Assembly (NCBI GenBank): GCA_036346205.1
Contig: JARFJB010002009.1
Location: 1,282,501-1,346,500, forward strand
Length of the DNA stretch: 64,000 bases
Direction of reading: 5' to 3'
Source of the DNA: Vesta saturnalis
Lineage: Eukaryota; Arthropoda; Insecta; Coleoptera; Lampyridae
Positions within the stretch are counted from its first letter, which is position 1. The number at the start of each line of letters is the position of its first letter. Made by a program: the position numbers and the translations under genes. The notes beneath the pieces are model-generated. The model was not told where the DNA came from, did not search any database, and worked only from the letters and a program-made list of their open reading frames with translations. Positions 22,536 through 33,470 of the stretch are shown piece after piece.

Positions 22536-24699
22536 TCCCTTCTTACGGTATAAATTGGCATTAAAATGGGACAACAGATAAAATTGGGGGTTTGCTCGAC
22601 TGCTCAGCGATTAGGGTGGGTAAGATGTTAATTAATTTTGTACACCGTTGGATAGTTTGCCATACATAAGTCAAAATAGGGGTTGGAGTCGTCATAAAAA
22701 TCGGAAAGGGTGGTCAGAGTATTTTAAAAGTCGCAACAGCGGTTGATTTGATTAATTACGTAAGTTCACAACTTGTCTAAATACTCAAATAACTTGCACA
22801 CCTGTGCGTAACTACAGGTGAACCTGGGCCAGCAGATCTCTGCTGCCACTGTAAGGCTACACATATTCTCACTCGCTTATTTAAACTAATTGCGTGCCGC
22901 AATAATCAATAAAGAAAATCAATACCCTAAATGAATCATTGATTGTCGTTACGTTAATTCATTTAATATGTCTGATTTTCAATGAAACTCACACCTCAAG
23001 AAAAACTGCGAAATTTACTTTACTCTAATCTACAACCAGATGGAAGGATATTAATTCGACCGCTAGAAAATATATTCAAATAAGAAAAAAGTATGCATTA
23101 ACGCAACAAACCCTAAATGCTTCGTTATAATAGATAATTACTTATAGAGTTATCGAACGTAACTACTTCACTTTCTCAAATAAACACCAAAACTATTGAC
23201 GTTAATTCTTTGATCTCATTAAAATTAAACAGCGCAATTCACTAAATTACTATTCTGCAAAAATTTTTGCATAGTATTTGTCACAAAAACCTTTATATAC
23301 AAAAACATTCAAAACAAAGTTGTAATTTCGGAAAGTTGAATACGTTTGCCATAAAATTCTACACTAAAATAATAAAATTGATCAACAAGAAATCGTATTC
23401 AATCTTATGAACATACAAAAAAAATAATGCGTTAAAAAACACAGAAATTTTATTAACATTCGTCTGTCATAAAAAGCAAAAAAAAAACTGTAAATGCACC
23501 ATAAAGTTTACGTTTATTCTGCTTCAGTCCCCCTTCTATTATACGATACATCTAGAGAAGACCTGGTGGTTGAGTTCCGTGGTGGCGATAGTAAGGTAAT
23601 GAGTGTGGTAGTTACGCTCGAAACTCCCTCGTGAAGGATATCGATGCGTCGATTGAGAATGCCAAATTGCGGTCGATTATCATCCAACTTGATTGTACGA
23701 TATGTTACAGTCTATGTATTTTTTTCCGAATATGCGAAAAGGAAAACAAGTGACGTTTCACTACAAAGCTTTCCTCCTAATTTATGCGTTATCAAATTTA
23801 ATTACAGGAATTATGCTACGTTTTAGCTGTACGGTACTAGACAGCAACTTGTAATTTTGATCAAAACGGCAAATTTCGTCAAAAACACTGCCATGTGACA
23901 CCCTTCTGTCCGGTTATGGTACTAACTTAAAAAACTGACGGTTACAATAAATATTAAGTGTTGTAGTTACAGATTTGCGAATAGTGCAACTTTATCCAAA
24001 GTTCGTTTAGTGGGAATTAAAATGCACATTAATATTTTTGAATTGAGTGAGTGAAGCTCGGTTTGATAAAAATAAAGTCTAAAACTGTATGCAGAAGGTG
24101 TGAATTAGGTATAAGTTTAGTGGACGTGTTTACATGAGTGAGTGGCTTATATTCTGTTTATTACAGAAATTTGAACATAGGTAAACCCTTGCTACTGAGA
24201 TATGCGACTTTGTGTGAGAAATTCTAGTACGGATTTTGGCTGATAACAAATTGGGTGAGCATTTTTTACAACTACACCCTTCAGTAAATATTTTGAAAAA
24301 TATTGAGCGGCGCGTTTGTGATTTATTTCACGAATTGAGTATGTGTACTTATTACTCAAATTCAAATCACTCACCTCGGAATTGCTCCCGTACTGCTGAG
24401 CTTGTTGATACATTGATTGTGTGTACTGTTACTAACGAATACTTAATCTATTACAAAACTCATACTAATATTACTGGGAAAAAATCTTCGTTTGCCCAAA
24501 TTTTAATTAGAAATACTTTTACCTCGCAATGTTGGGCAATTATGGAACAAAATACCTAAGCTAGTTTAAATTAAACTGTAAAGAACCAGCGTCCTTTACG
24601 TATGCGTTTTAGAATAAATTATTTGCGGACCATCCTATATATCATCGCTGACGTGCATTTCTAAAAAACCAGTAAGTTTTTGCACGTCAGAACGATTAC
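22536..24699. other. Intergenic, possible repeat relic
   Basis: The tract near 22,617-22,690 (GGTAAGATGTTAA-TTTTG, then TAAGTCAAAATAGGGG) resembles 36,712-36,785, inside the 2-kb interruption of the second DD41D element, so part of this region may belong to the same repeat family. The overlapping frames at 24,192-24,559 on both strands have no recognisable domain. Confidence 0.4.
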
Positions 24700-24760
24700 A
24701 ACTAATCGCATAACGGCATCCCCCGCACGGTAGCCGCGAAGCCGCCCACAGATGCACCTT

Positions 24761-24766
24761 TATAAA
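24761..24766 (+). promoter_or_regulatory. TATA box of the LTR-type element
   Basis: TTTATAAACCCGCG. The inverted copy has TATAAAAACCGCGG at the same relative place (61,050-61,045), which supports function in the ancestral element. Confidence 0.5.
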
Positions 24767-25058
24767 CCCGCGACGCGCGTGAAAAGAGGATGAATCGAAG
24801 TAGATTCAAGCCAAGCCGATATCCAGCAGCCGCCACCGTACCGTTTGCTTCGTGTAAGCACCGACCTGTTATTCACCGTCGAAGAGTCCATCGCGATCGT
24901 GTGATAACGCGCACCACCTCGCACCGGGCAACCTAAAGTTTAATCCTGTACTGCCATTGATAGACACGTAAGTTGTAAAGTTTTAAAATCTGACAATTTA
25001 CAATCAAACACTACAGAACGTAAATAACACCGGTCTGAGTCTCCAGGAGTTATACCAA

Positions 25059-25294
25059 GTACACTAACACCTAGAGTGCCACGAAGGGTAGATCCCGACG
25101 TCACTCGCAAATACAAAGTACACTAACACCTAGAGTACCACGAAGGGTAGATCCCGACGTCACTCGCAAATACAAAGTACACTAACACCTAGAGTGCCAC
25201 GAAGGGTAGATCCCGAGGTCACTCGCAAATACAAAGTACACTAACACCTAGAGTGCCACGCAGGGATAACCCCCGACGTCACATCGCAAACACT
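25059..25294 (+). repeat. 59-bp minisatellite within the LTR-type element, four copies
   Basis: Units start GTACACTAACACCTAGAGT at 25,059, 25,118, 25,177 and 25,236. The first three are nearly identical; the fourth is diverged after CCACGCAGGG. Confidence 0.97.
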
Positions 25295-25915
25295 TGAGGG
25301 TGAAGGGTTGTTACAGGGCTGTAAAGACCTGCGACCTTTCTCTTAGTCTATCCGGTTAAGACAGGCCGTCGCCTACGTCTTCTTAGTATTACTGAGATCC
25401 CGCTCGAAACTCACACATACAATACATACAGACAAACACAATAACCGTCCACGGTGTCTTTAATCGCAGGAGAGTACACCCGAAATCGGTTGTATAAATT
25501 GGTAGTCAATATAAACATCGCAAACACCTAGTGTGAGATCGTTTGTAAATAAATTAGATAGTACGTAAATTATCCAATATTTACCTTAAACCTATTAAAG
25601 TCGTTTTAGAGTAGTTTTAATATCAAGTATTTTGTTCCCTTGATTGATTGTAGATAATTAGACTTAGTATAGAAATCCGTAATTAATTTCGTTAAAAAAA
25701 TAATCTAATTGCCTAATCAAACCGGTTAGAATTAAAGAAAGATAGTCCCGAGAACTCGCATTTGCATACGCGCATTTCGCGTGTATTATTTCCTGGGAGT
25801 ACGACATACTCGCTTCAGCGCTCCAGAGTTACTGAAGAATAAATGATTATGCCATGCGTATAGGCCGAGAACGATATCGATTTTCTCCGTCCGAGGTCGT
25901 TACACTGGCGCCGTT

Positions 25916-25930
25916 GAACGAAACTATTTA
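25916..25930 (+). other. Putative tRNA primer-binding site
   Basis: TGGCGCCGTTGAACG lies two bases after the presumed LTR terminus GTTACA. TGGCGCC starts are common at primer-binding sites of retroelements. The inverted copy is diverged here (GGGCAGGCCTGAACGG). Confidence 0.45.
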
Positions 25931-26300
25931 AAGCAACGGTACTAGCTTCTGTAAATACAGGACCGTAACATAAATTTTACCTACTAGGTAAGGAGTAGAT
26001 TAAAATAATATCTCTGTTCACAGAAGCGACTACGCACACAGTAAATAGCCGCCCACCAGGAGAACGAGTGTGAGGAGCCGCCAGGACCAAGAAACACAAA
26101 TACATTTTGAGTTGTTATTAATACCAGTGTTTTTATATTGTTAAATTTATTTAATATTTTAAAACGCTTTAAGATTTTTATTTAAGGTGACAGTGTCCGC
26201 CCACTAGTTAAGACGAACCACACCCCGTTTATAAAATATTAAAAACACGATTGAGCAAAGCCGAGGCAAAATAAAACCGCGTTGGGTTACCAAACCAGAA

Positions 26301-28429
26301 GGCGCGTAAATAATAATCATTTAATTAAAAACGTAATAGGGGGTCATTACAAAACAACTCTATAAATGAAAGCAAAACAAATTGGAATATGGAATAGACA
26401 CATCACACCATATTTTGTTATTAGGCACATTTTTGTTCATCTTGATTTCATTTTGAAATTTTTCAAACCTTTTCTTTACATCTCGTTGCATATATTGCGA
26501 TTCACACAATCTGTATTCATAAATTTTGAATTATGTACGAAATTACTGTGTATCGTAAAGAAAAACCTATAACATACGTCGAGCACGTATAAGACTTTCA
26601 GACGAATATTTTTATCCTCGATATTTTATTAAATTGCACAAACTCAAGAGCAAACATTAACTTATCTCTACAATTTCGCTGTTTCAATATCACGTGTACT
26701 AACAATAAAGCATTGTTGAACTTTTATAAATTAATTTTGCTTTTAATAAACTGATATTAATCAACAATATCCTATTATTCCTTTTGTAACTGAAATAAAC
26801 TTTTTATGGAAAAAAAAAACACGTTCAAATATTTACTGAATCGGTATAACAAATATTTAATCATTGCCTTTAGTAATCACTTTTCAAATGATGCTCGAAT
26901 ATAAATCGACATATAACTGAATAATTACAGAGCTTGAAAGCGCAAAATGGTATTATGTTGTTTTCGTATAAGTAATAGCTTAAAGCGAAAATAATGTTAC
27001 AACCGCAAAATTTCGTTTTATGTCAAATAAATGCTAAAAATTCGTATACAACAGTATGAGAAATTCAACTCATTTACATTATATTTAATTAAGTTGAAAG
27101 ACAACTTTAAATGGAAAGCCACGCACATATTTACGTTCCATTTGATGGGTTGTACGATGACGACCGTTTTAGAAAATTAATATTTTACCAAAAACATGCG
27201 ATCCGATTGCTGGTTCACTAATTACGAAAAAAATACGCAACTTTAAATGTTGAGTGGCCTGTACTTTACTTAAATTGTTTTTATTTGTGAAATATAGGTG
27301 CTCGAAATTAAAACGATATTTAAACAAATCTTATACATTATATGTACATAATTGAATATTAAGTTTTGTATTGACGATCAAAAATAACTATCTCAAATTT
27401 AATGAGTGAGTCGATTGATTTCTATAACAATAAAGAATAACTTCCATTAGTGTGCCATGGCTTGTTGTAATTTCTGTTGTACTGAGAGTTATTTATAACT
27501 TCCAAGTGCTAGCGATATTGAATGCAACATTTGAACTCTATTATAACTATCCAGGTATAAAACGACTGGACTAATTACTTCTATTGATCTTAGCAACACT
27601 AGCAAATTCTTGACAGCAATGGCGAAAATGGGAACGCATTACATTAGGGCTTAAATGCTTCTAAATTTTACTTTCAATGCAATTACACTTATTGCTTTAG
27701 CAAATGAAACGAATACTACATGATAACACTTGGACGCTTGACTCGAGGGTGTGAGTTATCTTATGCACTGTTGCATGTGTAAGCCAAAGAAAAGAACAAA
27801 TGGTTTTGTCCCGATTTAGGTAGTATTACTATTTTACCATAAGACAAATATTTATTACTTTCGTTGAGTGCACATTAAGTTACTGTTATGTACTTCCCTC
27901 TGTTTTATTGGTAAAAGGAGTCTCCTACAACTAGAAAGGCGTGGCCTTAAAAGGATCTCCAACAATATCACCACCCAAAACTACGTATAGGAGCTAGGAA
28001 TCTAGGTGGTGTAGTTTGTTCTACTGAAGCTGAGCATACCTTGAAACATAACGAGATAATCCTGTATAGTCCTTCTCGAGGGACTAATATTTTCTAATTA
28101 TGTTACATGTCATAACTAGGCGTTGGGTAAATATAAAACGTTGGAGGTTAATTTAGGATACCAAGTTTCGATAGGAAAAATAGCGCGAGAGTGGGTATCA
28201 TATGCGATGTGGACTTGGCCTATATCGTGTATCATAGTACACATTTTTTGTTAAACCAAACCGTCAATGATTACTGTAAAGTTTAATCTTTTCATATGTC
28301 TTACTGTTGCTAATAAACGGTTAGGAATCCTTGCTAGGGGCTTGAGTACTGCACTGTGTATTTATCAATAAAAAACTAATCGCACCCTCACTTTATGGGT
28401 TTTTACCAATGCTCGGCTATAATGAAGCT
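26301..28429. other. Intergenic, nothing recognised
   Basis: AT-rich. The 68-codon frame 26,366-26,572 has no motif. Confidence 0.45.
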
Positions 28430-28906
28430 CTTCCTTGCGCCGTTTGTAATATACCATCAATTATAACTTTTTTATGATAACTATGCCTCCCTTTTATACG
28501 TTGATAACGAAAACAGGCAACATTGTAAAAACAAAAACAATAATCTATATCAGACCGACGTTGAAAACTTTATGTCAGATAGAGCTTAATAGACATAAAT
28601 ACATGTTAAGTTAAAAAAATTTCCAAAGCCGCCCGCTTCGATAAGATATCAATAAGATGCTTTAGCCATTTTCATTCATATTTAATTAGTTTTTGGACGT
28701 ACCTTACCTTATATTAAGAGACATTATGAAGAAACGTTATGTAAAATTCAATTTTCTTTAAAACTACACTTTTTCTTATAAAATTAATCGTTATTCAGAT
28801 ATTGAAAAAATTTGAACTAAGACTTATATTCTACCCTAGGAGTTTTTTTCTTGGTAAATTGCGCGTCGTATCAAAAAATTACATAGAACATAATTTAGCG
28901 ACATGT
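28430..28906 (-). repeat. Module M, copy D, first part
   Basis: The reverse complement matches copies A and C. Anchors are the AACAATAATCTATATCAGA tract near 28,540, TTCTTATAAAATTAATCGTTATTCAGATATTG near 28,775-28,805 (shared with 46,648-46,676) and TTGCGCGTCGTATCAAAAAATT near 28,858-28,880. It breaks at the piggyBac left end, and the rest resumes at 31,114. Confidence 0.7.
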
Positions 28907-28910
28907 TTAA

Positions 28911-31109
28911 CACGTTGAGTGCGCATGGCGCACCCGTGCGTCCCTACTCTTCTGCCAGCCGGGCGCGCGACGCACCGGTGCGTCTCAAGTATTCTCTCGC
29001 CTTTCTTCCAGTACCAACTTAGCACTTGTGGCAGTGAATCGTGTTGGTTTAGCGCTTGTGGCAAAGGTATGTTCCGTTTATTTTCGGCGTCGCCCGTCGA
29101 TTCAAGGTTTCTGGCACGAAATATAGTTAATTGTTTCAGATACTGCAAAAATGAATACTGCTGGTCCTTCTGGCGTTCGAAAGCGAAAAGTACAAATATG
29201 AAATCCTCAAAAACTGACAGAGAATGAACTTATTCGCATTTTAGAAGACTCCGATTTCTCCAATGATGATATTGATGATGGCGACAGTGATGCGTATGTT
29301 CCTTCTGAGGACGAATCGTCATCATCTGAAGATGAAAGTAGGTGTTTCTGTGGTAGCTTTGTTGCAAAAGTGACCCTACTATTTAATTTCAATTACAGAC
29401 ACAACTTTATTTGACACCAGTCACTTAACTGTTGATCAGAGGATTCTACCCAAAACAATATTGGTGGTATTTGGAGCGAAACTTTTACAAAATTGGAAGA
29501 CATACAGTTCAATAAAATGCCGGGTATGCTTGTAGATATTAGTCCGAACGCTAGTCCATACGAATACTTCCGATTGTTGGTGGAAGAAAATTTGCTCGAA
29601 CTGATAGTGACTGAGACATACAAGTACGCTGAAACTGTCTTTCTTTCAAATACTTCGTCTGAGTACTCTCGAATTACATGTTGTAAAAATATAACTAAAG
29701 ACGAATTATTGAGGTTCCTTGGTCTTCTTTTTCGTACGGGCACAATCAAGTATAACGTCCTAAAAGACTATTGGAAAACACCTAGACTCTTCGGAATACC
29801 CAGTTTTGCAAAATTTATGAGTCGCAATCGCTTTTTTCTGATCAAACGGTGTCTCCACTTTCCGAAAACCCTGCTGAAGGGGAGAGGCCTGCAGATCGTT
29901 TGTACAAGATTCGTCCTGTACTCGAGTACTTTCAGAAGAAAATGTTTTCAATTTATCACCCAAATAAGAACTTATCTTTAGATGAGTCAATGTTTCTTTG
30001 GAGGGGAAGGCTGATGTTTCGGCAGTATATCCAAAACAAAAGGCATAAATACGGTACTAAATTGTATATGCTGACAGAATCAGACGGCCTTGTTTTGAAC
30101 TTATTAGTTTATACTAGTGAAGCAGATGAAACAGGAGGAAAAGGGCATGCAGAAAAAGTAGTAATGTACCTAATGCGTAACTATCTCAATGCTGGTCATT
30201 GTCTATTTATAGACAATTTCTATAATAGCTTCAATTTAGCCAAGATGTTGCTAGAAGCGAAAACATATTGTACTGGGACACTACGTCAAACAAGGAAGGA
30301 AAATCCTGCAAATATTGTCACCAAAAAATTACGCAAAGGCGAAACTAAGGCTGCTTACAGAGACAATATCATGATCGGAAAATGGAAAGATGAAATAGAG
30401 GTACTTTACATATCTTCACAGTTTCCTAACAACTTTGTTGAAATATTAAACAAAAGGGAACAAATGTGTACCAAACCTCTTCCTATGGCAGAGTATAACA
30501 AATTTATGAGTGGTATTGACCGCATGGATCAAATGATGTCATACTACCCTTCTATTCGTGAAACGCTTCGCTGGTATAAGAAACTTGGTATTCACCTCAT
30601 ACAATTGTTGCTGTATAATTCGTTCCTTCTATATAACAAAAAATCTCACAAGCGTTTATCATTCTACGACTTTCGTATGACAATAATAGAAGAAATGCTT
30701 CCCGAAGAAGCTGCTGTGAAACCATCATAATCCAAGCATACCACAAAAGTCGTTCATAATCATACTTCCCAGAAAATTGAAACTCGCGGTACCAAGGAAG
30801 GAAGAAGTGCAAAGTATGCTGGAAGAATAAAATAAAAAAGGATTCTCATTATTACTGCGCTCAATGCCCTGAAACACCCCGGTTTGTGCATCGGGAAATG
30901 CTTTGATGAGTTTGCTTGTTACGTATTTTTCGTTATGTTTTGTTAACAACTGATGTATTTTATGGAGTATACTTTAATGTTCATTTTGTTACAAATATAG
31001 TTTATTTGCACTACCAAGTAGACATATTACTACGACGCACCGGTGCGTCGCTGCGCACACTAGCCAAAACTATTGCAGCCGTGCGCATGTCTCTTTTTTG
31101 AGATTACCT
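28911..31109 (+). mobile_element. piggyBac-type DNA transposon (degenerate)
   Basis: The left boundary is TTAA (28,907-28,910), followed by CACGTTGAGTGCGCATGGCGCAC. The right boundary is probably the TTAA at 31,110-31,113, though a second TTAA lies at about 31,130 and the right terminal repeat is poorly conserved. A subterminal palindrome, GACGCACCGGTGCGTC, occurs near both ends (28,969 and 31,034). The element encloses a broken transposase with all three catalytic aspartates and interrupts module M copy D. Confidence 0.85.
29151..30940 (+). pseudogene. piggyBac transposase pseudogene
   Basis: DDD-type transposase that cuts and pastes at TTAA. The ATG at 29,151 opens an acidic N-terminus (DDIDDGDSDAYVPSEDESS) with an in-frame TGA at 29,199. 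A 61-bp intron with GTAGGT and TTACAG ends fits 29,338-29,398. After a frameshift near 29,450 comes GIWSETFTKLEDIQFNKMPGM, the start of the conserved core. Another shift near 29,850 leads to the catalytic part: LSLDESM (Asp codon 29,981), FIDNFYNS (30,212) and SGIDRMDQMMSYY (30,518). The spacings of 77 and 102 codons are close to those of the classic piggyBac triad. A TAA at 30,728 ends the long frame. A C-terminal cysteine-rich finger (CKVC ... YYCAQCPETP) follows in other frames to about 30,930. It cannot make a full protein. Confidence 0.92.
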
Positions 31110-31113
31110 TTAA

Positions 31114-31337
31114 TAAAAATAATATAAATTTAAGGACATAGCAACAAAATAGATTTCCGTCTGTTGGTCATTCCTTTAGTTTACGGCGCGAATTGTACGT
31201 ATTAAGGTCTATGTCTGGGTATTTTTATATCTTTATCAGCTGTTTTAAAAATATTTGATGAAAAGCAATAATTGCCCCAGTAAACCCCCTCTCTCCCTCA
31301 CAGGATTTCTCCCAAAGTCTAATCAGCTCCAATCGTG
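31114..31337 (-). repeat. Module M, copy D, second part
   Basis: Contains TCAGCTGTTTTAAAAATATTTGATGAAAA and CAGGATTTCTCCCAAAGTCTAATCAGCTCC, matching 46,825-46,915 (same orientation) and the inverse of 50,195-50,285. It ends exactly where the hexamer array begins. Confidence 0.75.
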
Positions 31338-33470
31338 TGTCCGTGTGTGCGTGTGTGCGTGTGTCCGTGTGTCCGTGTGTCCGTGTGTCCGTGTGTCCGT
31401 GTGTCCGTGTGTCCGTGTATCCGTGTGCCCGCGTGTCCGTGTGCCCACGTGTCCGCGTTTGCGTTTGCGTTTGCGTTTGCGTTTGCGTTTGCGTTTGCGT
31501 TTGCGTATGCGTTTGCGTTTGCGTTTTCGTTTGCGTTTGCGTTTGCGTTTGCGTTTGCGTTTGCGTTTGCGTTTGCGTTTGCGTTTGCGGTTGCGTTTGA
31601 GTTTGCGTTTACGTTTGCGTTTGCGTTGGCGTTTGCGTTTGCGTTTGCGTTTGCGGTTGCGTTTGAGTTTGCGTTTGCGTTTGCGTTTGCGTTTGCGTTC
31701 GGGTTTACGTTTGCGTTTGCGTTTGAGTTTGCTTGTGCGTTTTCGTTTGCGTATCGTTTGCGTTTGCGTTTGCGTTTGCGTTTGCGTTTGCGTTTGCGTT
31801 TGCGTTTGCGTTTACGTTTGCGTATGCTTTGCGTTTGCGTTTGCGTTTGCGTTTGCGTGCTTTCGTTTGCGTTTGCGTTGTGCGTGCGTTGCGTTTGCGT
31901 TTGCGTTTGCGTTTGCGTTTGCGTTTGCGTTTGCGTTTGCGTTTGCGTTTGCGTTTGCGTTTGCGTTTGCGTTTGCGGTTGCGTTTGAGTTTGCGTTTGC
32001 GTTTGCGTTCGGGTTTACGTTTGCGTTTGCGTTTGAGTTTGCTTGTGCGTTTTCGTTTGCGTTTCGTTTGCGTTTGCGTTTGCGTTTGCGTTTGCGTTTG
32101 CGTTTACGTTTGCGTATGCTTTTGCGTTTGCGTTTTCGTTTGCGTTTGCGTTTGCGTTTGCGTTTGCGTTTGCGTTTGCGGTTGCGTTTGAGTTTGCGTT
32201 TACGTTTGCGTTTGCGTTTGCGTTCGGGTTTACGTTTGCGTTTGCGTTTGAGTTTGCTTGTGCGTTTTCGTTTGCGTTTAGTTTGCGTTTGCGTTTGCGT
32301 TTGCGTTTGCGTTTACGTTTGCGTATGCTTTTGCGTTTGCGTTTGCGTTTGCGTTTGCGTTTGCGTTTGCGTTTGCGTTTGCGTTTGCGTTTGCGTTTGA
32401 GTTTGCGTGTGCGTTTGCGTTTGCGTTTGGGTTTACGTTTGCGTTTGCGTTTGAGTTTGCGTTTGCGATTGCGTTTGCGTCTGCGTTTGCGTTTGCGTTT
32501 GTGTTTGGGTTTAGTCGTTTGCGTTTGCGTTTGCGTTTGCCTTTGCCTTTGCCTTTGCCTTTGCCTTTGCGTTTGGGTTTGGGTTTGCGTTTGCGTTTGA
32601 GTTTGCGTGTGCGTTTGCGTTTGCGTTTGAGTTCGTTTGCGTTTGCGTTTGCGTTTGAGTTTGCGTTTGCGTTTGCGTTGCGTTTGCGTTTGCGTTTGCG
32701 TTTGCGTTTGCGTTTGCGTTCGTTTCGTTTGCGTTTGCGTTTGAGTTTGCTTGCGTTTGCGTTTGCGTTTAGTTTGCGTTGCGTTTGCGTTTGCGTTTGC
32801 GTTTACGTTTGCGTATGCTTCGTTGCGTTTGCGTTTGCGTTTGCGTCTTGCGTTTGCGTTTGCGTTTGCGTTTGCGTTTGCGTTTGAGTGCGTGTGCGTT
32901 GCGTTTGCGTTTGGGTTTACGTTTGCGTTTGCGTTTGAGTGCGTTGCGATTGCGTTTGCGTCTGCGTTTGCGTTTGCGTTTGTGTTGGTTTAGGCGTTTG
33001 CGTTTGCGTTTGCGTTTGCTGTTGCCTTTGCTTTGCTTTGCGTTTGGGTTTGGGTTTGCGTTTGCGTTTGAGTTTGCGTCGTTTGCGTTTGCGTTTGAGT
33101 TTGCGTGTGCGTTTGCGTTTGCTGAGTTGCGTTTGCGTTTGCGTTTGCGTTTGCGTTTGGGTTTACGTTTGCGTTTGCGTTTGCGTTTGCGTTTGCGTTT
33201 GCGTTGCTGCGTTTGCCTTTGCCTTTGCCTTTGCCTTTGCGTTTGCGTTTAGGTTTGCGTTTGCGTTTGAGTTTGCGTGTGCGTTTGCGTTTGCGTTTCG
33301 TTTGCGTTTGCGTTTGCGTTTGCGTTTACGCGTTTGCGTTTGCGTTTGCGTTTGCGTTTGCGTTTGCGTTTGCGCTTGCATTCGCGTTCGCGTTCGCGTT
33401 CACGTTCGCGTTTGCGTTTGCGTGAGTATGTGTGTTTGCGTTTTCGTTCTCGCCTGCGCTTGCGCATTTG
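31338..33470. repeat. (TTTGCG)n hexamer array, ~2.1 kb
   Basis: It starts with CGTGTGTC units (31,338-31,455), then runs as GTTTGC hexamers with scattered point variants (GTTTGA, GTTTAC, GTTCGG, GCCTTT). Blocks of variants recur in the same order: TTCGGGTTTACG at 31,699, 32,009 and 32,223, and TTGGGTTTACG near 32,427 and later, so there is higher-order structure. It is rich in CpG inside AT-rich surroundings. Because six is divisible by three, the array gives long open frames of Arg-Leu, Phe-Ala or Cys-Val repeats; these are not genes. Confidence 0.97.

Larger units (their letters stand above)
24700..26300 (+). mobile_element. LTR-type retroelement: LTR plus leader, no coding region
   Basis: A GC-rich block typical of an insect LTR. 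TATAAA is at 24,761, followed by CGCG-rich sequence, a CACGTAAGT donor-like site near 24,966, a minisatellite (25,059-25,294), and an end at GTTACA (25,909-25,914). TGGCGCCGTTGAACG (25,916-25,930) follows, in the place of a tRNA primer-binding site. The leader runs to a GACGAACCAC-CCCGT and GCCGAGGCAAAATAAA tract (about 26,213-26,275). The reverse complement of 58,950-61,160 shows the same order: TATAAA, a CCGACCTGT tract, CACGTAAGT, a minisatellite, GTTACA, and the same leader end. No gag or pol was found, so this is a remnant. The class (Gypsy or BEL) is undetermined and the outer LTR edge is approximate. Confidence 0.65.

Noticed and set aside
24192..24559. Overlapping frames of 73 and 107 codons on opposite strands
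   Set aside because: No domain recognised on either strand and no supporting splice or promoter signals.
25059..25294. CRISPR-like array of regular repeats
   Set aside because: Units are contiguous tandem copies without unique spacers, inside an LTR-type element of a eukaryote.
31338..33470. Telomeric or ancestral telomere array
   Set aside because: TTTGCG does not match the common arthropod telomere repeat TTAGG or its known variants.
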